A stretch of DNA of 64,000 bases from Streptomyces sp. NBC_00376 (GCF_036077095.1 NZ_CP107960.1:4588001-4652000), one strand, 5' to 3'. Shown: positions 43,644 through 54,409, numbered from the stretch's first letter. Notes: generated from the sequence alone by a model not told the origin. Translations and numbers: made by a program.

Positions 43644-43851
43644 AATTCCGCAGCATAAGAGCAGCGCTGGGAATCACAGGCACGGGCCGAATGGAATGCG
43701 AACGTGGCCCACGGGAAATTCGTGTCGACGTACGCAAAAATGGGAGATGGCGTGCGAAAAAGAATCCGGTGCATCGCCGGGCGCGGCTCCGAGGAGCCTG
43801 TGCGCCTCAATATTTTATTCCCGTGGATGAATCGCTGCGGAAATGCCTGCA

Positions 43852-43887
43852 GCTGGGGCCCGCACCCCGAGGGATGCGGGCCCCAGC
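43852..43887 (-). terminator. terminator after the second csp gene
   Basis: GCTGGGGCCCGCA pairs perfectly over 13 bp with TGCGGGCCCCAGC around a 10-nt loop, 20 bp after the csp stop. Confidence 0.8.
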
Positions 43888-43906
43888 CACGAAATGCGCG
43901 CCAGCG

Positions 43907-44110
43907 TCAGGCGGAAACGATGTTCTCGGCCGTCGGGCCCTTCTGGCCCTGCGCGATGTCGAAGCTGACCTTCTGGCCTTCCTGCAGTTCGCGGAAGCCC
44001 TGGGCGGCGATGTTCGAGAAGTGGGCAAACACGTCAGCGCCACCACCGTCCTGCTCGATGAAGCCGAAACCCTTTTCCGCGTTGAACCACTTCACGGTGC
44101 CAGTAGCCAT
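43907..44110 (-). CDS. cold-shock domain protein (second copy)
   Basis: 67 aa, [20 protein letters not shown] with RNP2 VFAHF and an acidic middle. AAAGGAG precedes the ATG. It differs from the copy at 39088 in the last third ([18 protein letters not shown]). It is upstream of the helicase but separated by a strong terminator, so it is likely made as an abundant monocistronic mRNA. Confidence 0.95.
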   Translation of the reverse strand: MATGTVKWFNAEKGFGFIEQDGGGADVFAHFSNIAAQGFRELQEGQKVSFDIAQGQKGPTAENIVSA

Positions 44111-44811
44111 GTCATATCTCCTTTGGGCAGTACACCGGAATCCGCACTGCACGGAAACCGCGTCGCCGCGATGATGCCCCGCCCGGAAAATGACCGGAAT
44201 TACAAAGCGCTACCCTGCGGCATCGAGGCCGACCGGAGGCGCTTGAAGTTTTTGGGTACCAAAACTGCAACCGAGTCCGACAGTAGCACGCCATGGAGGA
44301 TTGCGTGCGACAAATATTTCCCCGTGCGCGCTGCGGCAGAAACTCTCCCAGTAAGGGCCGTTAAATTCTGAGGCGGCCGGCACAGGTATTCATTTACCTC
44401 GAGTGCAGCGTTTTTCGAAAGCAAGGTGGCCAATCGGCTGCGACGTCTGCAGCCCATCGGAACCTGCGTCTGCGCCCCGGGGAGCCCTCCCGACAGCCCG
44501 CAGGAGACCCTGTAGCCGCGAGCCCGCCGACCTTCGCCGGTCAACCGTCGTTCCGGGAAGGGGAGTTCGCGTGGCGAGCACAGTGGAGTATGCCGAGTGA
44601 CGAATGCCCGCCTGGGACGAGTCCTCAGCACCGACAAGCAAAAGTGGCGTCCGGAGACTGAACGGTTCCGGCAGTGACGGCTGCCTTCGTCCATCGGGCC
44701 GAGGATGGCTTGCCGAACGGCGGATGGGCTGCGGGGGCTTTGGCTCCGTAATGGAGGCGGCTGTCGGCTCAATCGAGGGTGGCGAGATGACCGGCGCCGC
44801 CGCCATAGGAC
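44111..44811. other. csp promoter/leader region
   Basis: About 700 bp. The part next to csp is AT-rich for this genome (44240-44390) and likely holds its promoter and a long 5' leader, as is usual for csp genes. I recognise no gene. The end of the region meets a gene that seems truncated at its 5' side. Confidence 0.45.
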
Positions 44812-46369
44812 TTGGGCGCCGCGCAGGCCGCGGACCGGGCCCGCCTCCTGCTGGCCCCGTACGAGACCGACCTGCGGACCGCCGAGGAGAGCGAGCACGC
44901 CCTCGTCCTCCTGCACTGCGACGACTGGGAGGAAGGTACCCGCCGGAGCCTGGCCCACGAGGTGACCGTCACCGAGATCTACGCGACGTACCAACGTCAC
45001 CTCCACGAGCAGATCAACCGGCTTGTCGACGAGGGGCGCTTCCCGATGGCGATCCGCATCGGCGACCGGCCGACCGTCGCCGTCCAGGACGAGGTCCGCC
45101 AGCTCCTGGCGCCCCTGTACCCGGACGTGCCCGGGAGGGCTCTGGCAGGAGTGCACGTGACCGCGCTGGGTGGCATGTCGGAGAGCGGCAAGAGCACGGC
45201 CGGCGAGTACCTGCGCACCCAGCACAGCCACGCGCGCCTCAAGATCGGGTACCTCATTGAGGACGCGGCCGACCGGGCGGGGATCCATGACCCGTATCGG
45301 CTGGGGTCCGTCGTGCAGGCCGAGTTGATCGTGGACTCGCTGGACCGCTTCTGCCAGGCCCACCACTTCCTCGACTCCGTCAGCATCGAGTCGCTGCACG
45401 ACTTCGACTCGACCGCCGAACTCGCCCGGATGCTCGGTCCTCAGCTCACCGTCGCCTACCTGAACGCCTCTGAGGCCACGCGCACCCGGCGGGGCACCGC
45501 CGGCTCCCAGGACGTCGCCGACCGAGACCTCATCAAAAGGGAACGAGGCGCGGACAAGATCGTCTCGATCGCCCATGAGGTCATCGGCAACGACGGGCCG
45601 CGCCTCAAGCTGGAGCGGCGGTTGGACCGCATCGCGCTCGATCGCCGCCCCCGGCCGGAGCACCAGCCCTCCACCATGCCGGTCAAGGCGCTAGGACTCC
45701 CCGTGAACCTGGAGTCCTACCTGGCCGAATTTCTCGACCGCACCACCGGCCTGCGCCCGTTGATCGATCTGCTGGCCGTCACCGGCAGCGGCGCCCGGGG
45801 CAAGTACCAGCACGGCTGGAGCGACCTCGACGTCCTTGTCGTGGCCGACGCGTCCGCCCTCGACGAGATGCGCCAGATCCTCGCGGATCTGGAGACCGAA
45901 CTCGGCGGGGTCAAGCTTGGCATGACCGTACTGACCCGCGCCGAGTGCCGGGCCGGCGCCATCACCTCTCGACTTTTTTCACGTCCTCGCTCTCATCGGA
46001 AGCGGGTCGCTGGTCCCCTTGTGGTCCACCCCCGGACTGGCTCTGCCCGCTCCGGACGCGGCCACCGACGTCGCTGTAAGCCTGCGCGACGGCATCCAGG
46101 CCGCCATCGAGATCCGCCGCCAGTTCCTCAAGGGAAGCCCCGACCTCCGCGCCCTCTACAAGGTCACTGCGCTGCTCGCGAAGATTCAGCTCCGTTTCAG
46201 TGGGATCGAGTGCCCCTCCGACAGCGACGCCCTTACCGTCCTCCTCGACACCACACGGCAGGACACGAGCCTGGTCACCACCGCCCGCACCGAGCCGCTC
46301 GCGGCCGAAGCGCTCGCGCTCCTCGTTCTCCAGGCTTGGCTGGACACCCTCCCTGGAGAGACGCGGTGA
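44812..46369 (+). pseudogene. P-loop kinase / nucleotidyltransferase fusion with a frameshift and truncated 5' end
   Basis: A kinase domain lies at about residues 115-275 (VTALGGMSESGKSTAGEYL as Walker A; DLIKRERGADKIVSIA as a kinase lid-like motif). A nucleotidyltransferase domain follows at about 300-370 (LAVTGSGARGKYQHGWSDLD, with the metal Asp pair). After TSRLF the frame shifts at a T6 run (45974-45979); reading with one base less gives HVLALIGSGSLVPLWSTPGL and a proper C-terminus to a TGA at 46367-46369. The start is a TTG directly after a TAG, so the 5' end is probably lost. The disruption may be real, a sequencing error, or phase variation. Confidence 0.65.
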
Positions 46370-47484
46370 GCGCGAACGCCCGACGGCCCATGGCAACAAC
46401 GGGTGTCTTCCACAAGCCGGTGGCGACCCGGGAGCGGGCCGAAGCCGAGGCGAAGGGATGGGCACGGCTTGCCTCCCGCATAGCAGTTCCGGCCCTTCAC
46501 GGGCAGATCGCGTTACCGGACAGGCAGCTCCTCGTCTACGAGGACGTCTTCGCTACCGGCCGGTGCGAGCTGCTGATGGGCGATGTGATCGCCCTCGCCG
46601 ACCGCGATCCGGCCGTCCAGCCCCGCCTGGCCCGCCTCGTGGACGGGGTCTGCGCCGACCTGCGAGCAGCGGCTGAGGAAACCGGGAGGAGCGTGCCGCT
46701 GGCCGAGCGCGTCCCGGACCTCTACCTCGAACGCATCCGCCCCGGTAGCCGACTGGACCGCTGGTACCTGCGCCGCGACCAGCCACTTACCCTGCCCCAC
46801 ACCGATACGACCCTCACCCTCCGGGAACTGGCTGACTTCACCCTCACTGCCAACGGCAGACCGCTGACGTTGAACGTCGCCGACACCATCGACAACCTCC
46901 GCCATGCCCTGGCTCCCGACCGCCGCAGGCTCGCCGGCCTGACGCAGGGCGACCCCACGGAACCCAACATCGCCGACCCGCTGTGCTGGCTCGACTTCGA
47001 GTTCGCCGGGCGCAACACCGTCGCGGGCGAGGCCGCCAACCTGCTCTGGTACCTGATGGCCCTGGGCGGCTGGCTCGTCCCCCACTACCAGCCCGACGTG
47101 TACGCCCGCACCCTCCGCCTCGCCCTGCCGCCCCTGGCCCGCCCGCGCATCGAGCACCTGGAACTGCACCGGAGCAGTCGCCACATCGATGTCCGATACT
47201 CCTGGAACACCAGCCCCGGCCGCGCTGCGGCCATCACCCGTGCCCTGGACGGCCTCCGCAGGGAGAACGGCAGCGGCCTGGAGGAGATCCGTGCCTTTCT
47301 CGCCCTGCGCGTCCTCGGCGTCATCCCGCCCTCCCGGCTCACCGGACACGACCTCCTGCTCGTCCTGATCAAACTCGCCGAGAGCCAGGACCCGCACACG
47401 ACGCTCGACACCTTCTTCACCACCACACCGGCCCCTCACCCCCACCCCGGCGAACGGAGCAGCAATGTCCCTGCCCCTGCTTGA
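46366..47484 (+). CDS. APH/choline-kinase-like phosphotransferase
   Basis: 372 aa from GTG 46366, which overlaps the stop of the preceding gene (GTGA) with GGAGAG 5 nt upstream. The catalytic loop is [13 protein letters not shown], with Gln in place of the usual His before the catalytic Asp, and the metal motif is [10 protein letters not shown]. The C-terminal half is helical ([20 protein letters not shown]). The fold suggests phosphorylation of a small molecule. It overlaps the SDR gene by 20 bp. Confidence 0.8.
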   Translation: MSANARRPMATTGVFHKPVATRERAEAEAKGWARLASRIAVPALHGQIALPDRQLLVYEDVFATGRCELLMGDVIALADRDPAVQPRLARLVDGVCADLRAAAEETGRSVPLAERVPDLYLERIRPGSRLDRWYLRRDQPLTLPHTDTTLTLRELADFTLTANGRPLTLNVADTIDNLRHALAPDRRRLAGLTQGDPTEPNIADPLCWLDFEFAGRNTVAGEAANLLWYLMALGGWLVPHYQPDVYARTLRLALPPLARPRIEHLELHRSSRHIDVRYSWNTSPGRAAAITRALDGLRRENGSGLEEIRAFLALRVLGVIPPSRLTGHDLLLVLIKLAESQDPHTTLDTFFTTTPAPHPHPGERSSNVPAPA

Positions 47485-48250
47485 GACTCCTCTCCAGACC
47501 CGGCCGCTCCAGGGGCGCACCGCCCTCGTCACCGGCGGGGCCACCGGCATCGGCGCCGAGATCGGACGGGCGCTCGCGGCCGCCGGAGCAACCGTGGCGG
47601 TCAACCACCTCGGCCAGGACCCCGACGCCCTCCTCGCCGCCTTCGAGCGCGCGGGCAGCCCCGGGATCGCGGTGAACGCCGACCTGACCGATCCAGACTC
47701 CGTCCAGACCATGGCCGGCCTCGTCCGGGCCGAGATCGGACCCGTCGACATCCTGGTGAACAACGCCGGTTCCTACCCCCGCGTTGCCTGGCAGGACACC
47801 GACGAGACCGCTTGGAACTACTCCCTCGACGTGAACCTCACCGCTCACTACCGCACCTGCCACGTGCTCACCCCCGACATGATCGAACGCCGCTGGGGCC
47901 GGATCGTGAACATCGGCAGTGTCAACGCCCGCGCCGGCCGGACGAACCTCGTCGCGTACAGCACTGCGAAGGCAGGGCTGCTGGGACTGACCCGCTCCCT
48001 CGCCCGCGAACTGGGTCCGTACGGGATCTGCGTCAACACCGTCATGCCTGGGGCCATCCAGGTCGAGGCCGAGAACACCCTCCCCGCCCAGCACCGTGCG
48101 CGGCCGGAGGATCAGATCAAGCGCCAGTGTGTCCCGCGTCGTGGTCGGCCCGAGGATGTCGCGGCCCTGGTGGCGTTTCTCGTGGGCCCCTCCGCCTCGT
48201 TCATCACGGGGCAGTCCGTCCACGTCGACGGCGGCTGGCTGCTGCACTGA
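47465..48250 (+). CDS. short-chain dehydrogenase/reductase (SDR)
   Basis: 261 aa. The cofactor motif is [20 protein letters not shown] (TGxxxGIG, about 19-38), then NNAG (about 97-100), the catalytic Ser in [11 protein letters not shown], YxxxK in [11 protein letters not shown] (about 160-170), and the closing [12 protein letters not shown]. It is a classical NAD(P)-dependent oxidoreductase. GGAG lies 5 nt before the ATG. It is encoded in a four-gene run with the kinase, phosphotransferase and NUDIX genes. Confidence 0.93.
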   Translation: MSLPLLETPLQTRPLQGRTALVTGGATGIGAEIGRALAAAGATVAVNHLGQDPDALLAAFERAGSPGIAVNADLTDPDSVQTMAGLVRAEIGPVDILVNNAGSYPRVAWQDTDETAWNYSLDVNLTAHYRTCHVLTPDMIERRWGRIVNIGSVNARAGRTNLVAYSTAKAGLLGLTRSLARELGPYGICVNTVMPGAIQVEAENTLPAQHRARPEDQIKRQCVPRRGRPEDVAALVAFLVGPSASFITGQSVHVDGGWLLH

Positions 48251-48280
48251 GACCACCAACAAGCAAGGAGACAAACCGAA

Positions 48281-48718
48281 ATGATGGAACGAGTCCGCGC
48301 CGTCCTCGTCACTGCAGACGACACGATGCTGGTCATCCGCCGTACCCGGCCCGGCATCCCCGAATACTGGGTCCTGCCCGGCGGCGGCGTCGAACCCAGC
48401 GACGAGTCCCGGGAGGCGGCCCTCCACCGGGAGATCCACGAGGAGATCGCGGGGAAGGCCGACATCATCCGCCTCCTCCACACGATGGAGTCCGACGATG
48501 AGCGGCAGCTCTTCTACTTCGCCCGTATCGCGACTTGGTCCTTCGACGACCGCACCGGTCCCGAGTTCAGCGCCGAGGGCCGCGGTGAATACGCGCTGGA
48601 GGAGATTCCGCTGACCATGGAGGGGCTCGACGGCATCGACCTAAAGCCCGAGGAGATCGCCCACGTCCTACGGGGAGCCATCAGGGCCGGAAGCCTCGGA
48701 GTCGAGGCATCGCTCTGA
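48281..48718 (+). CDS. NUDIX hydrolase
   Basis: 145 aa. The Nudix box is GGVEPSDESREAALHREIHE, followed by EI, with the metal Glu residues (about 36-58). The N-terminus VRAVLVTADDTMLVIRRTRP is the first strand pair. AAGGAG precedes the ATG. It hydrolyses a nucleoside diphosphate linked to another moiety; given its neighbours, a nucleotide-activated metabolite is plausible. A perfect terminator follows. Confidence 0.93.
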   Translation: MMERVRAVLVTADDTMLVIRRTRPGIPEYWVLPGGGVEPSDESREAALHREIHEEIAGKADIIRLLHTMESDDERQLFYFARIATWSFDDRTGPEFSAEGRGEYALEEIPLTMEGLDGIDLKPEEIAHVLRGAIRAGSLGVEASL

Positions 48719-48736
48719 GCCTTCGAGTGCGTCAGC

Positions 48737-48780
48737 ACGCCATCAGGGCCGACTCTGAGATGACCCGGCCCTGATGGCGT
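48737..48780 (+). terminator. 15-bp perfect terminator hairpin
   Basis: The arms 48737-48751 and 48766-48780 pair perfectly over 15 bp with a 14-nt loop, 19 bp after the NUDIX stop. It ends the four-gene cassette. Confidence 0.85.
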
Positions 48781-48881
48781 CCGTACGCGCTACTGGCTTA
48801 ACGTCGGCTCGATGCCGCACGCCCTGTACGTAGTAACGGAAAACGAGCCGCGCCCGCGTCTCCTCGGGTCGAGCGGCGCTG

Positions 48882-49271
48882 CTACTGGACCAGCCGGAGC
48901 ACCGGCTTCTGTTCCTGAACGTCCAGCAGGTTCTGCACCCTCTCGCTTGTCCGCGCCAGCTCATGAGCCAGTCGGGAAACCGATAGGCCCGCTTCCCTGG
49001 CAGCCAGGTCGAAAGCTTGCCCAAGCAGCGAAGGCCGTTCACCGGGGAAGTTCGAGACGGATTCCGCGGTGAAGCCCGGCTGGCCGTCGAGAGCGCGTAG
49101 ACGCTGATACGTCCGGCTGGCAGTCGCGTCGGAGATCAGCCCCAGCTCGCGGCATCGTTCGGGGTCGGCGGCGAAGAAGACGGAGATATCGACGGGGAGG
49201 ATGATTGTGCCTTCGGCGTTTCTGCGGAGGACGCCGGGCTTGCAGCCGGAGCGCTGGTACACGGCACTCAT
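48882..49271 (-). CDS. small protein or regulator remnant
   Basis: About 129 aa. The C-terminal half (SLLGQAFDLAAREAGLSVSR, then LAHELARTSERVQNLLD) looks like a helix-turn-helix or ImmA-associated C-terminal region; the N-terminal half contains RNAEGTIILPVDISVFFAAD. There is only a 6-bp gap to the divergent gene at 49278, so one of them has probably lost its 5' end. Confidence 0.45.
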   Translation of the reverse strand: MSAVYQRSGCKPGVLRRNAEGTIILPVDISVFFAADPERCRELGLISDATASRTYQRLRALDGQPGFTAESVSNFPGERPSLLGQAFDLAAREAGLSVSRLAHELARTSERVQNLLDVQEQKPVLRLVQ

Positions 49272-49277
49272 CTGCTC

Positions 49278-49796
49278 GTGGACGAACTCTTCCAGGACCT
49301 GCAGACCCTCACCCAGCACCGGACAACCGTTGCCGAGAGCGAGCGACCGTTCTGGCTCCTCGAAGGGCTTCCGGGCCGCTACGCGCTTCAGTACAACGTC
49401 TCCTTTGCGCGCCGGTTCCTCGTCACAGCGATCGCGCTGACCACCCGCTTCACTCGTGGCTCTTTCCAGCAGCTCAGCTGTGTCGCGGAGGAACTGGTAC
49501 TGAGACTGCTGCTGGAACAGGCGAAGAGCACCCTGGACCTATACGGGCTGCTTGACTCGGGCACTTCGTCAGCGCTCGACTCATTTGCCGACCAGGTCTA
49601 TGAGGACATGGACCACGAGTGGCTGTACGACGATGCGGCGGACGGGATTGACGAGGAACCGGCGCTTGCATCCCTGGGGGTCGCGCCGATGGGCATCAAG
49701 AGTTGGTTCACCCCCTTCAACGAAGGCAGGTACGTCCACCCCTACGCGTTCGATGCCCAAGAGGGTGCCGGAAAAGAGGATGAGGTAGGAAAGTAG
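49278..49796 (+). CDS. conserved hypothetical protein
   Basis: 172 aa. It reads RFLVTAIALTTRFTRGSFQQ, then LSCVAEELVLRLLLEQAKST, YEDMDHEWLYDDAADGIDE and MGIKSWFTPFNEGRYVHPYA. The family is frequent in Streptomyces as I recall it, but its function is unknown. The GTG start has no obvious ribosome site. It lies next to the tRNA end of the island. Confidence 0.55.
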   Translation: MDELFQDLQTLTQHRTTVAESERPFWLLEGLPGRYALQYNVSFARRFLVTAIALTTRFTRGSFQQLSCVAEELVLRLLLEQAKSTLDLYGLLDSGTSSALDSFADQVYEDMDHEWLYDDAADGIDEEPALASLGVAPMGIKSWFTPFNEGRYVHPYAFDAQEGAGKEDEVGK

Positions 49797-49990
49797 GAGC
49801 CTGTCGGTGCTGCCACTTCGCGCCCACCAATACGCGGCGGGTGTGATGCGCGCCACGGTGGGGGCCAGGGGGGCACCTCCGGCTTTCGGCTGCTGGATGA
49901 GGGCCGCCTCATGCCCTGTGGGCGCGGGGTCCTGCGACTTGGGGCACGCGGAGGGCACGCCCCCCCACCAAATGGTCTAGGCAACAAGAA

Positions 49991-50015
49991 AGGCCCCGGT
50001 CATTGACCTGGGCCT
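49991..50015 (-). terminator. tRNA-Gly terminator hairpin
   Basis: A 10-bp stem (one mismatch) with a 5-nt loop just beyond the tRNA 3' end. Degenerate copies stand in front of the three att-like repeats. Confidence 0.7.
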
Positions 50016-50024
50016 TCGTCGTAG

Positions 50025-50095
50025 AGCGGGTGACGAGAATCGAACTCGCGCTCTGAGCTTGGGAAGCTCATGTTCTACCATTAAACTACACCCGC
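50025..50095 (-). tRNA. tRNA-Gly(CCC)
   Basis: A 71-nt cloverleaf read on the minus strand. Acceptor GCGGGTG/CACCCGC with discriminator U, D-arm GTTT-AATGGTA-GAAC, anticodon stem TGAGC/GCTCA with loop TTCCCAA (anticodon CCC) and T-arm GCGAG-TTCGATT-CTCGT are all intact. CCA is not encoded. Its 3' half is the target copied at 32118, 37919 and 38729. Confidence 0.95.
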
Positions 50096-50319
50096 AAAGC
50101 GGGCCGCCTGAGCGGCCTCTACCGCTGCACACTGTACCCCATGCCAGGTCCCCGGCGTTTGAGCCGTGGGGCCTTTTTGCTGTGGCGAGAGGGCGGATGT
50201 GCGTGCTGCGGGCGGGAGTTGGGGGCGTAGCGTGGGGGGTCGGAGTGCCGTGTGGAGTGGCGTCCCGTTCATCCCCTAATGTGGCGTTCTCGTCCAAGGC
50301 TTGTTGGGGAAGGGACTTG

Positions 50320-50493
50320 ATGGACTCCATGGAGCGCACCGTCGTCCGCTGTGCCGAAGGGCACGTTTTCGCTACCGCTTCGTTCCCGATGCAGCATCTC
50401 GGGTCCGGGCGGATCGGTCCCGGGCGGCTTATTCGCTGTCCGCGTTGCGCTCGGTTGCGGCATGCCGTGCCCGTGGTGTTCGAGCGGCGGTAA
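50320..50493 (+). CDS. small zinc-ribbon-like protein
   Basis: 57 aa. [16 protein letters not shown] supplies Cys and His, and [16 protein letters not shown] a CxxC pair, consistent with one zinc site. GGGGAAGGGA lies before the ATG. Such a protein stands before dcd in Streptomyces; its role is unknown. Confidence 0.65.
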   Translation: MDSMERTVVRCAEGHVFATASFPMQHLGSGRIGPGRLIRCPRCARLRHAVPVVFERR

Positions 50494-50561
50494 CGGCGGT
50501 GGCAGGCGCGCGGGTGGTCCCGGATTGGGGTGGGCCCGCGCGTTCTGCGTATCCTCGGGGC

Positions 50562-51137
50562 GTGCTTCTCTCAGATAAGGACATCCGGGCCGAGATCGAC
50601 GCCGGACGTGTACGCATTGATCCGTTCGATGCGTCGATGGTGCAGCCCTCGAGCATCGATGTGCGGCTCGACCGCTACTTCCGGGTGTTCGAGAACCACC
50701 GCTATCCGCATATCGACCCGGCCGTCGAGCAGGCCGATCTGACGCGCATGGTCGAGCCGGACGGGGACGAGGCGTTCATCCTCCACCCCGGTGAGTTCGT
50801 GCTCGCGTCGACTTACGAAGTCATTTCGTTGCCCGACGATCTTGCGTCGCGGCTGGAGGGCAAGAGTTCGCTGGGGCGGCTCGGGCTCGTCACGCATTCG
50901 ACCGCCGGGTTCATCGACCCCGGTTTCTCCGGGCACGTGACGCTGGAGCTGTCGAATCTCGCGACGCTGCCGATAAAGCTGTGGCCGGGGATGAAGATCG
51001 GGCAGCTGTGCATGTTCCGGCTGAGCTCGCCCTCGGAGTTCCCGTACGGCTCCGAGCGGTACGGGTCGCGGTACCAGGGCCAGCGCGGGCCGACGGCGTC
51101 GCGTTCCTTCATGAATTTCCATCGGACCCAGGTGTGA
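50562..51137 (+). CDS. dcd: dCTP deaminase
   Basis: 191 aa. The family blocks are [20 protein letters not shown] (about 26-45), [12 protein letters not shown] (about 106-117), [20 protein letters not shown] (the catalytic Glu in the HVTLEL strand) and the C-terminal [14 protein letters not shown]. It converts dCTP to dUTP for dTMP synthesis (or acts as a bifunctional deaminase/dUTPase as in some actinobacteria). The GTG start gives the expected length. It overlaps the next gene by 4 bp. Confidence 0.95.
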   Translation: MLLSDKDIRAEIDAGRVRIDPFDASMVQPSSIDVRLDRYFRVFENHRYPHIDPAVEQADLTRMVEPDGDEAFILHPGEFVLASTYEVISLPDDLASRLEGKSSLGRLGLVTHSTAGFIDPGFSGHVTLELSNLATLPIKLWPGMKIGQLCMFRLSSPSEFPYGSERYGSRYQGQRGPTASRSFMNFHRTQV

Positions 51138-51658
51138 TTTCCGTGAGCGGTGATGTGAACGTGGACGACGTGCGGGAGAACCTGACCTACGAGGGGTTCG
51201 GCCGTGCCGTGCGTGAGCTGGCGCAGACCGTGGCGGACGACGGATTCGAGCCCGATGTGGTGCTCAGCATCGCGCGGGGCGGGGTATTCGTCGCCGGCGG
51301 GCTCGCCTACGCGCTGGACTGCAAGAACATTCACCTGGTGAACGTGGAGTTCTACACCGGCGTGGGCACCACCCTGGAAATGCCGGTCATGCTGGCGCCC
51401 GTTCCCAATGCCATCGACTTCTCGGACAAGAAGGTCCTGATCGCCGACGATGTCGCCGATACCGGGAAGACGCTGAAGCTGGTGCGTGATTTCTGTATCG
51501 ATCATGTCGCCGAGGTGCGCAGCGCGGTCATCTACGAGAAGTCGCATTCGCTGGTGAAGTGCGAATACGTGTGGAAGAAGACCGACCGCTGGATCAACTT
51601 CCCGTGGAGTGTGGACAAGCCCGTCGTGCGGCGCAGTGGGCAGGTTCTCGACGCCTGA
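51134..51658 (+). CDS. phosphoribosyltransferase
   Basis: 174 aa. The type I PRT motif is [20 protein letters not shown] (about 98-117), with [20 protein letters not shown] at the PPi-loop side. It resembles the hypoxanthine/xanthine-guanine type found next to dcd in actinobacteria. A GTG at 51134 overlaps the dcd stop; GTG 51143 is an alternative. It likely salvages purine bases, but the specificity is uncertain. Confidence 0.9.
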   Translation: MISVSGDVNVDDVRENLTYEGFGRAVRELAQTVADDGFEPDVVLSIARGGVFVAGGLAYALDCKNIHLVNVEFYTGVGTTLEMPVMLAPVPNAIDFSDKKVLIADDVADTGKTLKLVRDFCIDHVAEVRSAVIYEKSHSLVKCEYVWKKTDRWINFPWSVDKPVVRRSGQVLDA

Positions 51659-51694
51659 CCCCCCGTACCCGGAGCGGGGCTGCTCAGGGTCGGT

Positions 51695-52855
<1,161 letters not shown>

Positions 52856-52871
52856 CGGCGAGCCGGAGCGG

Positions 52872-53279
52872 TCACTCGGTGATGGTGTGCTCGGCGGTCA
52901 GGAACGGGCGCAGCTCCAGCCATTCGTGGATCGGCTTCCCGCCCGCCCCGGGGGCGGCCGACAGCTCCCCGGCCAGCTCCACGGCGCGCTCGTGGCTGTC
53001 GACGTCGATCACCATCCAGCCGGCGATGAGGTCCTTGGTCTCGGCGAACGGGCCGTCGGTGACCGGCGGGCGCCCCTCGCCGTCGTACCGGACCCACGTC
53101 CCCTCGGGGGCGAGCGCCTGGGCGTCGACGAACTCGCCGGTCTTCTCCAGCCGGGCCGCGAAGTCGTTCATGTACTGCACGTGCGCCGTGATCTCCTCCG
53201 GCGTCCACTGGTCCATGGGGACGCAGTTCACCGCGTCCGGAGCGCCGCGGTAGTGCTTGAGCATCAGGTACTTGGCCAT
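52872..53279 (-). CDS. YCII-related DGPF-domain protein, ECF42 partner
   Basis: 135 aa. It shows the DGPF motif in PPVTDGPFAETKDLIAGWMV (about 72-91), with YLMLKHYRGAPDAVN at the N-terminus. GAGGAG precedes the ATG. DGPF proteins are often encoded with ECF41/42 sigma factors. Their role is unclear, and some are targets of the sigma factor. Confidence 0.9.
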   Translation of the reverse strand: MAKYLMLKHYRGAPDAVNCVPMDQWTPEEITAHVQYMNDFAARLEKTGEFVDAQALAPEGTWVRYDGEGRPPVTDGPFAETKDLIAGWMVIDVDSHERAVELAGELSAAPGAGGKPIHEWLELRPFLTAEHTITE

Positions 53280-53379
53280 CGTGTACTCCTCGGTGCCGGT
53301 GCGACCCATTCTGGTCGCGTTCACCGCTGGGACGGAGCAGGTCACGGGTTTTCGACATCCGAGTCCGCCTCTGTACGAA

Positions 53380-53414
53380 GAAACCCCCGGCGGACGGAAT
53401 GCGCCGGGGGTTTC
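53380..53414. terminator. bidirectional terminator
   Basis: GAAACCCCCGGCG pairs with CGCCGGGGGTTTC over 13 bp around a 9-nt loop, with A-rich and T-rich flanks as in a rho-independent terminator. It lies after the Yip1 stop. Confidence 0.85.
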
Positions 53415-53440
53415 GTCGTACGAACAGGAGCGGGCGGGTG

Positions 53441-54409
53441 TCAGATCGTGCCCAGCTTGATGATCGACAGCAGCGCGATCAGCTGGATCGCTGACGCGCC
53501 CAGCGCCTTCGGCCACGGCAGGTCGTGCGACTTGCTCACCATCGAGGTGAAGAGCGCGGCCGAGGCCAGCCAGGTGACCCAGCCGAGGATCTGGACCAGG
53601 GAGTTCTCGCCGCCGAGGAAGAGCGCGAATATCAGGCGGGGCGCGTCCGTGATCGACATGATCAACATGGACAGGCCCACCGTCGGCTGCCACGCGCCGT
53701 CGCCGCCGAGCTGGCGGGCGAGGGTGTGCGTGACCGCGCCCAGGACCAGGCCGCCGATGACGAAACCGATGCCCGTGATGACGACGTAGGGCACCGCTGT
53801 GGAGATCGTCGCGTGGATCGCGTCGTCCCGGGCCTGGTCGAAGCCGAAGAGCGCGAGCAGGCCGTACAGGAACGTGACGATGAGCGCCGGACCCCAGACG
53901 GGGTAGTCGCGCATCTGCCAGAACGTCGGTCCCGGGCGGAGCACGATGCCGGTGAGCAGCTCCTTCCAGGGCAGCCGGGGGCCTGCGGGCTGGGCGGGGG
54001 CCTGGCCGGCGCGGTAGGTGTCGCCGGGGCCGTACGGGTCCTCGCCGATGCTGAACGCCTGCGTATGGCCCGGGGAGTTGGCGTACGGGTCGCCGTGCTG
54101 GGGGGAGCCGTGGGGGTTCTGGGGGTGCTGGGGCTGGTTGTACGGGTCGCCGAAGTACTCCGGTTCGCCGTGACCGCCGCCGTGACTGCCACCATTGCCG
54201 GCGCCGGCGCCGTTGTAGCCGCCATGACCGCCGCCGTTGTAGCCGCCGTTGTTGTACGGCGGCGGGGCCGCGTTGCCTCCTGCCGGTGGCCAGGGCTGTT
54301 GACCGTACGGCGGCGGTGCCTGTGTGCCGTACGGCTGCTGCCGCGGTTGCTGTTGCGCTTGCTGCGGGGTGCGGTTGTCCCGGCCGCGTCCGATCCTGAA
54401 TCCAGCCAC
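53441..54409 (-). CDS. Yip1-family membrane protein with Gly/Pro/Gln-rich N-terminus
   Basis: 322 aa. Residues 1-140 are low-complexity (Gln, Pro, Gly, Asn, Tyr), including GGNAAPPPYNNGGYNGGGHG. Residues 150-320 contain five membrane helices: ALIVTFLYGLLALFGF, YVVITGIGFVIGGLVLGAV, SMLIMSITDAPRLIFALFLG and others, the Yip1 pattern. It is monocistronic with a strong terminator. The function in bacteria is unknown. Confidence 0.85.
   Translation of the reverse strand: MAGFRIGRGRDNRTPQQAQQQPRQQPYGTQAPPPYGQQPWPPAGGNAAPPPYNNGGYNGGGHGGYNGAGAGNGGSHGGGHGEPEYFGDPYNQPQHPQNPHGSPQHGDPYANSPGHTQAFSIGEDPYGPGDTYRAGQAPAQPAGPRLPWKELLTGIVLRPGPTFWQMRDYPVWGPALIVTFLYGLLALFGFDQARDDAIHATISTAVPYVVITGIGFVIGGLVLGAVTHTLARQLGGDGAWQPTVGLSMLIMSITDAPRLIFALFLGGENSLVQILGWVTWLASAALFTSMVSKSHDLPWPKALGASAIQLIALLSIIKLGTI

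Noticed and set aside
32118..50095. CRISPR array suggested by regularly similar 42-bp repeats
   Set aside because: Only four copies at very unequal distances, each matching the tRNA gene; they are att sites, not CRISPR repeats.
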